From the NCBI GenBank assembly GCA_019359285.1, contig JAHHHQ010000042.1, forward strand, positions 1 to 64,000: a stretch of DNA of 64,000 bases, in the 5' to 3' direction. The notes under the pieces were generated by a model. It saw only the letters and a program-made list of their open reading frames with translations. It was not told where the DNA came from and did no database searches. Positions 52,562-62,081 of the stretch are shown one piece after another. Position 1 is the stretch's first letter; each line of letters opens with the position of its first letter. The stretch is from Nodosilinea sp. WJT8-NPBG4. GTDB taxonomy: Bacteria; Cyanobacteriota; Cyanobacteriia; Phormidesmidales; Phormidesmidaceae. Made by a program: the position numbers and the translations under genes.

Positions 52562-52954
52562 CTAAACCCGACGACGCTTGGGTGGTCGACAGCCGTTGTG
52601 GGGGATAGGAGTAACATCTCTGATCAGAGTAATTTCTAAACCCGCTCCCTGTAAGGCACGAATAGCGGTTTCGCGACCAGCCCCAGGACCGCTCACCATG
52701 ACCTCAATCTGCCGCATCCCTTGATCCATTGCCCGTCGAGCAGCGCTGTCGGCCGCTGTCTGAGCTGCAAAGGGGGTACCTTTTTTTGCTCCCTTGAATC
52801 CACTAGAGCCTGCTGAAGCCCAGGAAATTGCTTCCCCTGACTGGTCAGTAATAGTCACAATGGTGTTGTTGAATGTTGAACGGATGTGAGCGACACCGCT
52901 CGGTACGTTCTTCTTACTCTTCCGAGGTCCAGTCTTTCGAGTCGGTTTGGCCAT
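52562..52954 (-). CDS. rpsK: 30S ribosomal protein S11
   Basis: A 130-residue S11 with [18 protein letters not shown] and the C-terminal [13 protein letters not shown]. It lies between rpsM and rpoA in the alpha operon. Confidence 0.97.
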   Translation of the reverse strand: MAKPTRKTGPRKSKKNVPSGVAHIRSTFNNTIVTITDQSGEAISWASAGSSGFKGAKKGTPFAAQTAADSAARRAMDQGMRQIEVMVSGPGAGRETAIRALQGAGLEITLIRDVTPIPHNGCRPPKRRRV

Positions 52955-53121
52955 AGCGTTGTCACTAAATTCAATTCAAGGAAACTTGAGTCAATGCGAT
53001 TGTCGGTGAGCCACTAACGGTAGCAAACACCAGTAAACAGTCAGAAAAACTCGCTACAAAGCTTAGCGAGCTTTCTGCTCCAACCCTCATGTTGACTGAA
53101 GGCTAAGGAGGCGAAGCAGTT

Positions 53122-53505
53122 TTACTTGCGAGGCGCTTTCTTCTTGCCAGCCACCGTACGACGCGTGCCGCCTCGACGGGTGCGAGAGTTGGTTCGGGTA
53201 CGCTGACCACGCACTGGCAAGCCAGCACGGTGACGCCGTCCACGGTAGGAGCCGATGTCCATCAATCGCTTGATGTTCATGCTTTCCAACCGTCGTAGAT
53301 CGCCCTCTACTTGATAGTCGCTTTCGACGGAATCACGTAGCTTTGCTACGTCGGAATCGGTCAAGTCCTTAACCCGCACGTCAGGACTAACCCCCGTTTT
53401 AGCGAGAATTTCCTTGGAACGGGTAAGGCCAATACCGTAGATATAGGTCAAGCCAATCTCAACTCGTTTGTCGCGTGGCAAATCCACGCCTGCTATCCGT
53501 GCCAC
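53122..53505 (-). CDS. rpsM: 30S ribosomal protein S13
   Basis: A 127-residue S13 starting [19 protein letters not shown] and ending in a basic tail with [18 protein letters not shown]. The start is a GTG at 53505, with GGGGAG upstream. A 213-base gap separates it from rpmJ. Confidence 0.97.
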   Translation of the reverse strand: MARIAGVDLPRDKRVEIGLTYIYGIGLTRSKEILAKTGVSPDVRVKDLTDSDVAKLRDSVESDYQVEGDLRRLESMNIKRLMDIGSYRGRRHRAGLPVRGQRTRTNSRTRRGGTRRTVAGKKKAPRK

Positions 53506-53718
53506 CTTTAACTATCTCCCCAGTATGTGGTTTTAACCATGCAGCCTAGCTATGGCTACTCAGTTTGCTATGTTAGGCCGCTGCCCAAACCGTCAAAAGT
53601 CTATATAAAAACTCGAACAGAATGTTTAAGTTCAGTTGTTCCGAGTCAGTATACTCAACACCATCTGGCACATCAAAACGGCATTCGCACTGTTGCAAAC
53701 ACCCTGCCAGACCTTACA

Positions 53719-53832
53719 TTACCCCTGTCGCTGCTTATGCTTAGGGTTAGAACAAATCACCATGACCCGGCCGCGGCGGCGAATCACACGACACTTATCA
53801 CACATCTTTCGCACAGACGCACGGACTTTCAT
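53719..53832 (-). CDS. rpmJ: 50S ribosomal protein L36
   Basis: A 37-residue L36 ([17 protein letters not shown] then a basic run ending KHKQRQG) with the zinc-binding pattern C-x2-C-x12-C-x4-H. The ATG is at 53832 and the TAA at 53719. It is the first gene of the alpha operon. It has its own promoter about 31-60 bases upstream. Confidence 0.95.
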   Translation of the reverse strand: MKVRASVRKMCDKCRVIRRRGRVMVICSNPKHKQRQG

Positions 53833-53862
53833 GTCCAACTCGCACTTCACTACAGAATTGCT

Positions 53863-53891
53863 ATGCTAGCAAGCTGACGGCAATCCGTCAA
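53863..53891 (-). promoter_or_regulatory. Promoter of the rpmJ alpha operon with overlapping palindrome
   Basis: On the minus strand, TTGACG (53886-53891) is followed by a 17-base spacer and TAGCAT (53863-53868), a plausible vegetative promoter ahead of rpmJ. The inverted repeat TGACGG-CAAT-CCGTCA (53875-53890) overlaps the minus-35 and the spacer and could be an operator. Confidence 0.6.
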
Positions 53892-53924
53892 ATAAAAACT
53901 TGTCTTTAGGGTCATGCCGGAAGC

Positions 53925-53957
53925 AAAAAGAGGTCGTCCACTGAACGACCTCTTTTT
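53925..53957. terminator. Bidirectional terminator after psb27
   Basis: AAAAAGAGGTCGT (53925-53937) and ACGACCTCTTTTT (53945-53957) form a perfect 13-bp stem with T tracts on both strands. It ends the psb27 transcript and insulates the alpha operon. Confidence 0.85.
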
Positions 53958-54000
53958 GGGAATTAATAAGAAAGTTGGTGAAAGAATGCGGTTTCTATCT

Positions 54001-54402
54001 CTAAGCTCCACGTTTTAAGGCAGATTCTACCTGCTTCAGTTCCTGCTCGACACGAGTCTTGAGCTTTTCAGGCAGAGGGCGGTTGGGATAGCTGCTGTAG
54101 TGACCTGCGATCGCATTGAGTGCCGTGCGCATCGTGGTAAACGAGCTGAGGTTGGCCACAGAAGTATCCCGGCGGTAGCGAGAGGCAAAGTCGCTGATGA
54201 CAGCTTTGGCCTCAGCCTGAGCCTCTACTTTAGCTGGGTCGTCCTCGGGCAGGTTAATCGAAGTTCTGAGGCTATCTACCAGCATCAAAGTGTCTTGACG
54301 GTAATCGCCAGTGAGCATGCCGCTGGTGCCTGCGCTGCACCCTGTTAGGCCAACAACGGCCACCAGTACCAGGGCCAAGAGACGAGTAATTAAAGATTTC
54401 AT
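54001..54402 (-). CDS. psb27: Photosystem II assembly lipoprotein Psb27
   Basis: Psb27 binds CP43 in the thylakoid lumen and keeps immature PSII open for assembly of the Mn cluster. The 133-residue protein has a signal peptide with a lipobox VGLTGC (lipid-modified Cys near 22) and the family segments GDYRQDTLMLVDSLR and IAGHYSSYPNRPLPEKLKTRV. It is a monocistronic gene on the minus strand. Confidence 0.95.
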   Translation of the reverse strand: MKSLITRLLALVLVAVVGLTGCSAGTSGMLTGDYRQDTLMLVDSLRTSINLPEDDPAKVEAQAEAKAVISDFASRYRRDTSVANLSSFTTMRTALNAIAGHYSSYPNRPLPEKLKTRVEQELKQVESALKRGA

Positions 54403-54550
54403 AGGATTCTTTGAAAGAGTTCAGGTCGAACGACCGGCCGGTAATAGGCGCTGGGTCCTGCGCTAAAGCTGCGCTAGTTTCATTGCGGTGATTTTATTCT
54501 ATAGCTCACCGTGGTCATAGTATTCTCTGGTTGTTGATGGGCGCTCTGTC

Positions 54551-56425
54551 TCAGGCTGGATAAATGCGCAGCCGTCGGTTAGGTTCTTCGCCACAGCTAA
54601 GGGATTTGAGCCGATAATGTTCGGCTAGCTCGTGCTGCATCTTGCGGATGTGGGCTGAGCGGGGCAGCAGTTCAACAGGTTGGCCTTTGGGAATCACAAT
54701 CTGCTCAACTGCTAGACGAGCTTCTTCCAAGGCTTCTAGCTCATCGTCACCGCCACTGTGACTAAACAGTTCCAGGTCAATGGCGGCTGGATTGTCATCC
54801 ATGTCCAGCAGGCGCTGGAGGGCGCGGGTAATTTGGGGAATGCTGTTGGACTTGACCAAGTGGACAGGAATCTGCCGCCCCTGGGCCATGTGCTTGAGCT
54901 TGGCTTGGGCCTTGGCATGCGATCGCAGCGCTATTACTGCATCAGCGTTGTCCAAATCTTTGGTGATCACTACAGGCATGTGCAGGGTCTGAATCACCCG
55001 CTCAATCTGGTAACGGCTGAGGCCGTAGGGATAGAGGCGCATGGCATCTTCCCCATTAGGACCGATGATGTCGTCATCGGGAGTCGTCTCTAGCAGGTGG
55101 GCGAACATGGGGTCAGTGGTCGGTTCTTGGCTATAGACCTTACCCAGAGGCCGAATGTTGTTGCCGTTGCTTGTGGTGCGCTGGGCGATCGCGGCATTGG
55201 TCGGAGGCACCATCTGCCCTGCTGCACGCCAGCCCATACCCGAGCGCGATGGCTTGGCAACCTCTCGCCCTGAGCCCGGCAACTCGTGGGTAATGATTAC
55301 CTTCTGGTTCTCATCTACAGTGCGAATCTGTAACCCCGGCTGTCGCCCCCGCAGCAAGTTATCAATAGTGACCGTCACATCCTCATGGACGGCCCAGCGC
55401 TGCCGCTCTAGCATTTCCACAGCGATGTCAAAGGTCGGAGGAGCCTTGCGCTCTAGCACGCTTTTTTGGCTGCCTCGACGGCGAGCTTCTTCATCCCCTA
55501 GGGTGACCGATTGAATACCACCAATCAAGTCTGAAAGAGTTGGGTTTTTAATCAGATTTTCGAGCTGGTTGCCGTGGGCGGTGCCCACTAGCTGCACCCC
55601 ACGCTCAGCGATGGTGCGGGCCGCTAAGGCCTCTAGCTCGGTGCCAATCTCATCAATGACAATCACTTCAGGCATGTGGTTCTCCACCGCCTCGATCATC
55701 ACCCGATGTTGTTCTTCGGGGCGAGCTACCTGCATGCGCCGTGCTCGACCAATGGCGGGATGGGGAATGTCGCCATCGCCCGCAATTTCGTTAGAGGTGT
55801 CGATAATCACCACTCGCTTTTGCAGGTCGTCCGCCAGCACTCGGGCAATTTCGCGCAGAGCTGTGGTTTTACCTACGCCAGGCCGACCCAGCATCAGAAT
55901 AGACCGACCTGTTTCCACCAGATCTCGAATCATGCCGATAGTGCCAAAGATCGCTCGCCCCACGCGGCAGGTGAGGCCAATCACTTCCCCAGAGCGGTTG
56001 CGAATGGCGCTGATGCGGTGCAAAGTTTTTTCGATGCCGGCTCGGTTATCGCCGCCAAAAATGCCCACTCGCTTGATGCAGTGGTCTAGATCGGCATGGG
56101 TAACGGGGTCTTCAGACAGATATTCGACGCTGCCAAAAAATCTTGCTTCGGGCAGGCGACCCAGATCTAAAACGACCTCAATCAGGCTCGGGCGTTGGGG
56201 GTGGTGCAGGAGCTGGGCACGAATGGACGGAGGTAGAATACTGAGGATTTGCTCGAGGTCATCAATGGGCATGTCTTGGGCAGGGGCAGACTGGTGTTGG
56301 GCTGTCCCTTCAGATTCAGTGGGTAAAAAATCCACGGCAAGGTTGTTAATGGCAGAAAGGTTGTCGGCAGGGGCGTTGCTGCTCGATCCGTCACTCATCG
56401 AGCGATCGTCGCTATAGCTAACCAT
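54551..56425 (-). CDS. R3H domain AAA ATPase (Ycf45-like)
   Basis: A 624-residue single-stranded nucleic-acid-binding ATPase, homologous to the plastid Ycf45 and related to SpoIIIAA. It has a Walker A motif GRPGVGKTT near residue 181, a Walker B region EVIVIDEIGTELE near 250, and a C-terminal R3H-like segment ending RRLRIYPA. Its role in the cell is not established. It overlaps the 3' end of ldpA by 8 bases, so the two are coupled. Confidence 0.9.
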   Translation of the reverse strand: MVSYSDDRSMSDGSSSNAPADNLSAINNLAVDFLPTESEGTAQHQSAPAQDMPIDDLEQILSILPPSIRAQLLHHPQRPSLIEVVLDLGRLPEARFFGSVEYLSEDPVTHADLDHCIKRVGIFGGDNRAGIEKTLHRISAIRNRSGEVIGLTCRVGRAIFGTIGMIRDLVETGRSILMLGRPGVGKTTALREIARVLADDLQKRVVIIDTSNEIAGDGDIPHPAIGRARRMQVARPEEQHRVMIEAVENHMPEVIVIDEIGTELEALAARTIAERGVQLVGTAHGNQLENLIKNPTLSDLIGGIQSVTLGDEEARRRGSQKSVLERKAPPTFDIAVEMLERQRWAVHEDVTVTIDNLLRGRQPGLQIRTVDENQKVIITHELPGSGREVAKPSRSGMGWRAAGQMVPPTNAAIAQRTTSNGNNIRPLGKVYSQEPTTDPMFAHLLETTPDDDIIGPNGEDAMRLYPYGLSRYQIERVIQTLHMPVVITKDLDNADAVIALRSHAKAQAKLKHMAQGRQIPVHLVKSNSIPQITRALQRLLDMDDNPAAIDLELFSHSGGDDELEALEEARLAVEQIVIPKGQPVELLPRSAHIRKMQHELAEHYRLKSLSCGEEPNRRLRIYPA

Positions 56426-57740
56426 AACGTGTTGGTAAAAAATGTCTATGGGATTTGAGTGGGCCTACCAGCTGCCGGGCCAGGGCTAGACTTTGGCCCA
56501 AGACACTACTCTCTAGCCGCTGCCAAGGGGCAACGATTGGTTTGGAAAGGCCGTCACTGATTGAAGTGCTTTGACTGATAGCAGACTGGTCAAGGGAGCC
56601 ATTCCCCAGCCAGGGTTGAAGCTCTTGGTCAAGGGCGTCAAGCAACGGCAGTACTTGCGATCGCCCGTAGCTACCGTAGGCAATGCCCGAAATAGTTTTG
56701 GGGGCTGAGGTTGTATCACTGTCGACCATCTCAACCGGCTGGGAAGAAGGCCAGGCACTAGGTTGAGACGCATCAGGCTGAAGTGGAAATGCTGTATTGA
56801 CCAAACCGAGATTGAGCAACTTATCTACAGTGTAGCCATTGGTACCGCCAGCGGGTTGCACATAGCCCGGTAGCCCTGCGTCGAGAATCTTTTGGGCCAG
56901 ACGAATAGCGGCGTGGGTTGTGCCTTTACCTAGGTCACCGCTCATAGGTCGACCATCGGTTTGCCAGATCAGAGGCACCTCTAACGGCGCCATTAGGGCA
57001 TAAAGATCCCATAGATACGGCACTACCTGGTCGTGGTCTGGGCAGCTAATGGAGACTAGCTTGAGGTGGGGTCGCCAAGCCTGCAGCCGCTGCCAGAGCT
57101 GTGCAAACTGAGCATGATGCCCAGTTTGAGTGTGAATCTCTACGGCGTCAATTTGGGCCAGTTGCTCACTAGAGAAGGCTTCTGGGCTGGCTAGATAAGA
57201 TTGGGCCTCAATATTGTCAATGGGGCAAACGGTGATGCAGCGACCGCAGCCGTAGCAGAGGTTCGCAGCCACTCCCCCTAGTGTAGGAGCCTGAAACTGA
57301 ATGGCGGCAGTGGGACAAATAGGTTCGCAGGGGCGATCGCACTCGGGCGGGCAGTGCGCCGCGTTGAAGTGAGCCTTGCGAAAGTGAGGGTCTTCACTAT
57401 CATTGAGGCTCACCATGAGCCAGGGCAATCCGGGAATCAGATGGTTGTAATTTTCTGAAGACGCTTCGCCGTTGTCCAAATACTCCGCCAAGCGCATAGC
57501 ATCCGCTAGTCCCTGGCGGGCAGCGGCCACTACTGCCCCATCGGCGGCGACGTCGATGCAATCTACTCCCGCTAGCGAATAGAGCATCACCAAACGACGC
57601 ACCGTCGGCATGTCCTGGTAGCTAGCACCGCAAATTAGCTTTACCCACTGCCCCATCTGTAGCGATCGGTGGGGAAACGGCAGGGGGCTTTCTAGGTAAA
57701 GAGGCCCCGACACAGCTCCAGAGGCGATTTCAATATCCAT
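56418..57740 (-). CDS. ldpA: LdpA, light-dependent period iron-sulfur protein
   Basis: LdpA passes the redox state of the photosynthetic chain to the circadian clock in Synechococcus. This 440-residue protein carries a ferredoxin-like cluster region with CPPECDRPCEPICPTAA at about residues 130-146, then CYGCGRCITVCPIDNI at about 161-176, and the LdpA C-terminal domain. It is longer than the Synechococcus protein as I recall it, with a divergent last 100 residues. It is coupled with the R3H ATPase gene and next to ndhN on the same strand. Confidence 0.88.
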   Translation of the reverse strand: MDIEIASGAVSGPLYLESPLPFPHRSLQMGQWVKLICGASYQDMPTVRRLVMLYSLAGVDCIDVAADGAVVAAARQGLADAMRLAEYLDNGEASSENYNHLIPGLPWLMVSLNDSEDPHFRKAHFNAAHCPPECDRPCEPICPTAAIQFQAPTLGGVAANLCYGCGRCITVCPIDNIEAQSYLASPEAFSSEQLAQIDAVEIHTQTGHHAQFAQLWQRLQAWRPHLKLVSISCPDHDQVVPYLWDLYALMAPLEVPLIWQTDGRPMSGDLGKGTTHAAIRLAQKILDAGLPGYVQPAGGTNGYTVDKLLNLGLVNTAFPLQPDASQPSAWPSSQPVEMVDSDTTSAPKTISGIAYGSYGRSQVLPLLDALDQELQPWLGNGSLDQSAISQSTSISDGLSKPIVAPWQRLESSVLGQSLALARQLVGPLKSHRHFLPTRYG

Positions 57741-57811
57741 GGGGGCGTAGATTTTAGCGAGGATAACCCAGCTCTTTGGGAGCCAGCCTCGCGTTTAGAC
57801 TGGCCTTGGGT

Positions 57812-58279
57812 CTATACAAGGTTGGCCAAGGGCTCCCAGCTAAAGGAGCGATCGCCTCCCATTTCCACCACTATCTTTACCCGAGGCTCAAGGGTTGGCA
57901 GGCTAACCAAATAGGCCAGCTCTTGGCGCGACAAAATATGTCCCTCAATCAGCCATAGCACCATGCCCTTAGCCTTAGCCGACATAGTATCTAGACGGTA
58001 CGTGAGTACAGGGGGAACGAAATAGGTGTAACCTACCGCCGGACCGCTGCCCAAGGTTTTCTTACCCAGGTGGGGCGGGCGTACTCCGTGGATAGCGGTG
58101 AGATAAGACGACACATCCCCCAAGCCACGGGCCGTGAGGTTCATCGTTTCGTAACCGGTGGCCTTTAACCGGCGCTGGTAGCGACCTTCAAACCCTCCCT
58201 CTAGGGGCATGCGCACGGCGATCGCGCCGTTGCTCTCCAGATCCTTAATAAAGGGCTTACCCGTTGTCAGCAGCGCCAT
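57812..58279 (-). CDS. ndhN: NAD(P)H-quinone oxidoreductase subunit N
   Basis: An oxygenic-photosynthesis-specific subunit of NDH-1 (cyclic electron flow and respiration). The 155-residue protein has MALLTTGKPFIKDLESNGA, GGFEGRYQRRLKATGYE, GVRPPHLGKK and the C-terminal GDRSFSWEPLANLV. Its neighbours ldpA and the R3H ATPase follow on the same strand, 71 bases downstream. The 468-base region to its right, 58280-58747, separates it from the divergent S10 operon. Confidence 0.95.
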   Translation of the reverse strand: MALLTTGKPFIKDLESNGAIAVRMPLEGGFEGRYQRRLKATGYETMNLTARGLGDVSSYLTAIHGVRPPHLGKKTLGSGPAVGYTYFVPPVLTYRLDTMSAKAKGMVLWLIEGHILSRQELAYLVSLPTLEPRVKIVVEMGGDRSFSWEPLANLV

Positions 58280-58427
58280 AAATTATCCTCGGCCGTTAGC
58301 TATCAGGTGTTATTGTACTGCCTTCAAGCGGAGAGTAAACCCAGCTGGCCAGAAGCGTTTATCTGGCTGACTCTCTGCGCGCAGGTGTGTCAGCAGCCGG
58401 ACTTTAAAACTTTTCTGAAAATGGTTA

Positions 58428-58456
58428 TAGACATGTGCTGACAAGGCGTGTACTAT
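58428..58456 (+). promoter_or_regulatory. Promoter of the S10 operon
   Basis: TAGACA (58428-58433), a 17-base spacer and TACTAT (58451-58456) give a plausible vegetative promoter. It would make a leader of about 285 bases before rplC. Confidence 0.55.
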
Positions 58457-58530
58457 GGTAAGTCGCCGACAAAAAAGGATACTGAGTAGTTCAGCGGATT
58501 ACCCAAGTCCTGGCATTTGGCTGTTCTGAT

Positions 58531-58569
58531 GCCCTAGCACCAAGGTGTTTGCGGTTTTGGCTCTAGGGC
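58531..58569 (+). promoter_or_regulatory. S10 leader, first hairpin
   Basis: GCCCTAG (58531-58537) pairs with CTAGGGC (58563-58569), with further inner pairs (ACCAA with TTTGG). GGCAT (58512-58516) could pair instead with ATGCC (58529-58533), which overlaps the first arm, so two exclusive folds are possible. Confidence 0.5.
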
Positions 58570-58628
58570 CAACTGTGGTCAGAGTAAGTCAGCTTTCTTT
58601 TGAATAGTGACCGGTTTAGGCCGGCAAC

Positions 58629-58650
58629 GCTTACCCCCAGTAAGCTTTTT
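58629..58650 (+). terminator. Attenuator-like hairpin in the S10 leader
   Basis: GCTTAC (58629-58634) and GTAAGC (58640-58645) make a 6-bp stem with loop CCCCA, followed by TTTTT, as in an intrinsic terminator, about 100 bases before rplC. CCCCAG in the loop and right arm can pair with CTGGGG at about 58654-58659, a competing fold. It is likely a regulated attenuator of ribosomal operon expression. Confidence 0.55.
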
Positions 58651-58747
58651 AGTCTGGGGTGTTCAAAAGTCGATGTCGTTGATGCGCAAAGCTCTCCATT
58701 TAGGGAGTCCTGCGCATTTCGTAGTGTGTTAGTAGGGAGACAGGACT

Positions 58748-59383
58748 GTGGCAGTCGGTATTCTCGGCAAAAAGCTGGGCATGACCCAAGTATTCGATGA
58801 GGCAGGCAATGCTATCCCCGTAACGGTGGTGCAGGCCGGTCCTTGTGTTGTTACTCAGATTAAAACCTCGGATACCGATGGCTATGCAGCTATCCAACTA
58901 GGTTTTGATGAAGTGACCGAAAAGAAGCTCAACAAGCCTGAGTTAGGCCATCTGGCTCGCTCAAGTAGCGCTCCTTTGCGTCACTTGAAAGAATATCGGG
59001 TTGACGCCGCCGATGGTTTTGAGTTGGGGCAGACCGTAACTGCTGAAACTTTTAGCCAAGGCCAGCTGGTGGATGTCACCGGTAAGAGCATGGGCCGCGG
59101 CTTCGCGGGCTATCAAAAGCGTCACAACTTCCGCCGTGGTCCCATGGCCCACGGTTCTAAGAACCACCGCGCTCCGGGCTCTACCGGTGCTGGTACGACA
59201 CCTGGACGAGTTTACCCCGGTAAGCGGATGGCTGGTCAGATGGGCAATGCCCGGGTGACTATTCGCAAACTGGAGGTGGTGCGGGTAGATGGCGATCGCA
59301 ACATTCTGCTGATCAAAGGTGCCATTCCTGGTAAGCCCGGTGGGTTGTTGAGTATTGCTCCAGCCCAATGGGTAAAGGCCTAG
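58748..59383 (+). CDS. rplC: 50S ribosomal protein L3
   Basis: A 211-residue L3, beginning [16 protein letters not shown] and with [21 protein letters not shown]. The start is a GTG at 58748 with AGGGAGA upstream. It is the first gene of the plus-strand S10 operon, which here lacks rpsJ at its head, as usual in cyanobacteria. Confidence 0.97.
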   Translation: MAVGILGKKLGMTQVFDEAGNAIPVTVVQAGPCVVTQIKTSDTDGYAAIQLGFDEVTEKKLNKPELGHLARSSSAPLRHLKEYRVDAADGFELGQTVTAETFSQGQLVDVTGKSMGRGFAGYQKRHNFRRGPMAHGSKNHRAPGSTGAGTTPGRVYPGKRMAGQMGNARVTIRKLEVVRVDGDRNILLIKGAIPGKPGGLLSIAPAQWVKA

Positions 59384-59461
59384 TTCTTCCAGGGTTGCAG
59401 CAAGCGGTTTAAGTCTTTGACTTTCGGGCATCCAAAGCTTTTTAAGAGATAGGTTCAGACA

Positions 59462-60094
59462 ATGGTTGAGTGCGTCGTAAAAAACTGGGAGGGCCAAGAG
59501 GCGGGTACGGCATCCTTAGATCTTCAGGTTGCTAAAGAAGAGTCTGCCTCTCACATTGTTCACCGCGCTCTAGTGCGTCAGATGAACAACGCCCGTCAAG
59601 GCACGGTTTCTACTAAGACCCGTGCTGAAGTCAGAGGTGGTGGCCGCAAGCCCTGGCGTCAAAAAGGTACCGGTCGGGCCCGAGCTGGTTCCAACCGTTC
59701 CCCTCTGTGGCGCGGCGGCGGTGTCATCTTTGGCCCTAAGCCCCGCGACTATAGCGTCAAGATGAACCGCAAAGAGCGGCGGTTAGCTTTACGTACCGTC
59801 CTCCAGAGCCGGATTGATGATCTAGTTGTAGTGGAAGGATTTGAGGATAAATTCTCTCGCCCCAAAACCCGTGAGCTGCTCGATGCTATTGCTCGCTGGG
59901 GTATTGATCCCAATGCCAAGATTCTCTTGATCATTTCCGAACGACAAGAACTGGTCTACCTCTCGGCCCGCAACGTTGAGAACGTCAAGCTGATTACCGC
60001 TGGCAACCTCAATGTCCATGACTTGCTGAATGCTGACTACCTTGTCATTACATCCCCTGCCCTAGAGGCTATTCAGGAGGTTTACAGTGATTAA
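59462..60094 (+). CDS. rplD: 50S ribosomal protein L4
   Basis: A 210-residue L4 with [20 protein letters not shown], the extended loop that lines the exit tunnel. In E. coli L4 represses its own operon. Its last 8 bases overlap rplW. Confidence 0.97.
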   Translation: MVECVVKNWEGQEAGTASLDLQVAKEESASHIVHRALVRQMNNARQGTVSTKTRAEVRGGGRKPWRQKGTGRARAGSNRSPLWRGGGVIFGPKPRDYSVKMNRKERRLALRTVLQSRIDDLVVVEGFEDKFSRPKTRELLDAIARWGIDPNAKILLIISERQELVYLSARNVENVKLITAGNLNVHDLLNADYLVITSPALEAIQEVYSD

Positions 60095-60392
60095 TGCCGC
60101 CAATACCCCATCTTTGGCTGATCTCATCCGTCGGCCCCTGATTACCGAAAAGGCTACCCTTCTGCTGGAGAATAACCAGTACGTTTTTGAAGTTGACCCT
60201 CGTGCTAACAAGCTGCAAATCAAGGCAGCGATCGAGGAGTTATTTGAAGTCAGGGTTGTGTCGGTCAATACCTACAACCCTCCCAAGAAGAAGCGTCGGA
60301 TGGGGCGCTTTGTAGGCCATCGTCCCCATTACAAGCGTTCCGTGGTCACTCTGGCCCCCGGGAACACCATTCCTCTTTTCCCTGATCTCTAG
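60087..60392 (+). CDS. rplW: 50S ribosomal protein L23
   Basis: A 101-residue L23 with [20 protein letters not shown] and the extended [20 protein letters not shown]. The GTG start at 60087 has AGGAGG upstream (60075-60080). It overlaps rplD. Confidence 0.96.
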   Translation: MINAANTPSLADLIRRPLITEKATLLLENNQYVFEVDPRANKLQIKAAIEELFEVRVVSVNTYNPPKKKRRMGRFVGHRPHYKRSVVTLAPGNTIPLFPDL

Positions 60393-60443
60393 ATCAAGTT
60401 TTCACTGTCCCAACCTTTAGCCGTGTAGCCAGCAAGTACTCCC

Positions 60444-61307
60444 ATGGGCATCCGTTCCTATCGACCTTATACCCCTGGTACTCGTGAGCGAACCGTTTCT
60501 GAGTTTGCCGAGATTACCCGCAGCGAGCCTGAAAAGTCTCTAACTCACTCCACCCATCGTCCCAAGGGGCGTAACAACCGAGGAGTAATTACCTGTCGCC
60601 ATCGGGGTGGCGGTCATAAGCGCTTGTATCGCGTCATCGATTTCCATCGCAACAAGCTGGGCGTGCTCGCCAAGGTAGCTTCCATCGAGTATGACCCTAA
60701 CCGCAATGCACGTATTTCTCTGCTTCATTACGAAGACGGTGAAAAGCGCTACATTCTCTGTCCCGCTGGCCTAGCGGTAGGGGCAACCGTGGTGGCTGGT
60801 CCTGATGCGCCTCTAGAGGTAGGCAATGCCTTACCTCTTTACAAAATACCCCTAGGCACCACGGTGCATAACGTGGAAATGCAGGCTGGGAAAGGCGGAC
60901 AAATGGTGCGCTCTGCCGGCACTGGTGCCCAAGTTGTAGCTAAGGAGGGTGACTATGTCACTCTTAAACTGCCTTCCACTGAGGTTCGCCTAGTGCGTCG
61001 CGAGTGCTATGCGACTATTGGCCAGGTCGGCAATGCTGATATCCGCAACGTTAGCCTTGGTAAAGCAGGCCGTAAGCGCTGGATGGGCCGCCGTCCTGAG
61101 GTACGAGGCAGTGTGATGAACCCGGTTGACCACCCCCATGGTGGTGGTGAGGGTCGGGCACCCATTGGACGCTCTGGTCCTGTAACCCCTTGGGGCAAGC
61201 CAGCCTTGGGTTACAAAACTCGCAAGAAGAATAAGGACAGCGACAAGTACGTGGTGCGTCGTCGTCGTCGCGTATCTAAGCGGGGTCGTGGCGGTCGTAA
61301 CGCCTAG
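60444..61307 (+). CDS. rplB: 50S ribosomal protein L2
   Basis: A 287-residue L2, with [20 protein letters not shown] and the C-terminal [18 protein letters not shown] that includes the conserved His near the peptidyl transferase centre. Confidence 0.98.
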   Translation: MGIRSYRPYTPGTRERTVSEFAEITRSEPEKSLTHSTHRPKGRNNRGVITCRHRGGGHKRLYRVIDFHRNKLGVLAKVASIEYDPNRNARISLLHYEDGEKRYILCPAGLAVGATVVAGPDAPLEVGNALPLYKIPLGTTVHNVEMQAGKGGQMVRSAGTGAQVVAKEGDYVTLKLPSTEVRLVRRECYATIGQVGNADIRNVSLGKAGRKRWMGRRPEVRGSVMNPVDHPHGGGEGRAPIGRSGPVTPWGKPALGYKTRKKNKDSDKYVVRRRRRVSKRGRGGRNA

Positions 61308-61355
61308 TTGGCAATTTGTTGGCTGTTTCTTGATTGTTGTTAGGGCTGAAGCATC

Positions 61356-61634
61356 ATGTCTCGCTCATTAAAAAAAGGGCCATTTGTGGCCGACCACCTT
61401 CTTTCCAAGATCGAAGCCCTAAACACCAGGGGTGACAAGCAGGTAATTAAGACCTGGTCGCGGGCGTCTACAATTCTGCCCCAGATGATTGGTCACACGA
61501 TTGCGGTGCATAACGGTCGTCAGCATGTGCCAGTCTATGTCACTGAACAGATGGTGGGCCATAAACTGGGTGAATTTGCCCCTACGCGAACCTTTCGCGG
61601 CCACGCCAAGTCCGATAAAAAAGCTCGTCGTTAG
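61356..61634 (+). CDS. rpsS: 30S ribosomal protein S19
   Basis: A 92-residue S19, starting [16 protein letters not shown] and with [20 protein letters not shown]. It is in the conserved place between rplB and rplV. Confidence 0.98.
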   Translation: MSRSLKKGPFVADHLLSKIEALNTRGDKQVIKTWSRASTILPQMIGHTIAVHNGRQHVPVYVTEQMVGHKLGEFAPTRTFRGHAKSDKKARR

Positions 61635-61658
61635 GTATTAGGTAGAGGAACTGGAAAA

Positions 61659-62015
61659 ATGGCTGTGGATACCTCAGAGCAGGTTAAGGCGGTAGCTCGC
61701 TATGTGCGCATGTCGCCCCGTAAGGTGCGTCGGGTACTTGATCAAATTCGTGGCAAGAGCTATCGGGATGCGCTCATCATCCTGGAGTTTATGCCCTACA
61801 AAGCGTGCGAGCCAATCATTAAAGTGTTGCGTTCTGCCGTAGCTAACGCTGAGCACAACAATGGCCTTGACCCAACAGGTTTGGTCGTAAGCGAGGCTTT
61901 TGCTGATGCAGGTCCAGCCCTGAAGCGGTTTCGCCCACGAGCCCAAGGTCGGGCTTATCAAATTCGCAAGCCGACCTGCCACATTACTATTGCGGTGGCG
62001 CCGGCTGCTGAATAG
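61659..62015 (+). CDS. rplV: 50S ribosomal protein L22
   Basis: A 118-residue L22 with [20 protein letters not shown], the loop that reaches the exit tunnel, and the C-terminal [20 protein letters not shown]. Confidence 0.97.
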   Translation: MAVDTSEQVKAVARYVRMSPRKVRRVLDQIRGKSYRDALIILEFMPYKACEPIIKVLRSAVANAEHNNGLDPTGLVVSEAFADAGPALKRFRPRAQGRAYQIRKPTCHITIAVAPAAE

Positions 62016-62081
62016 CTTGTCGTATTGATTCCATTGTCCAAACACCAGTTGTTCAAAAACCAATTTTCAGAGGGTTAGTTC

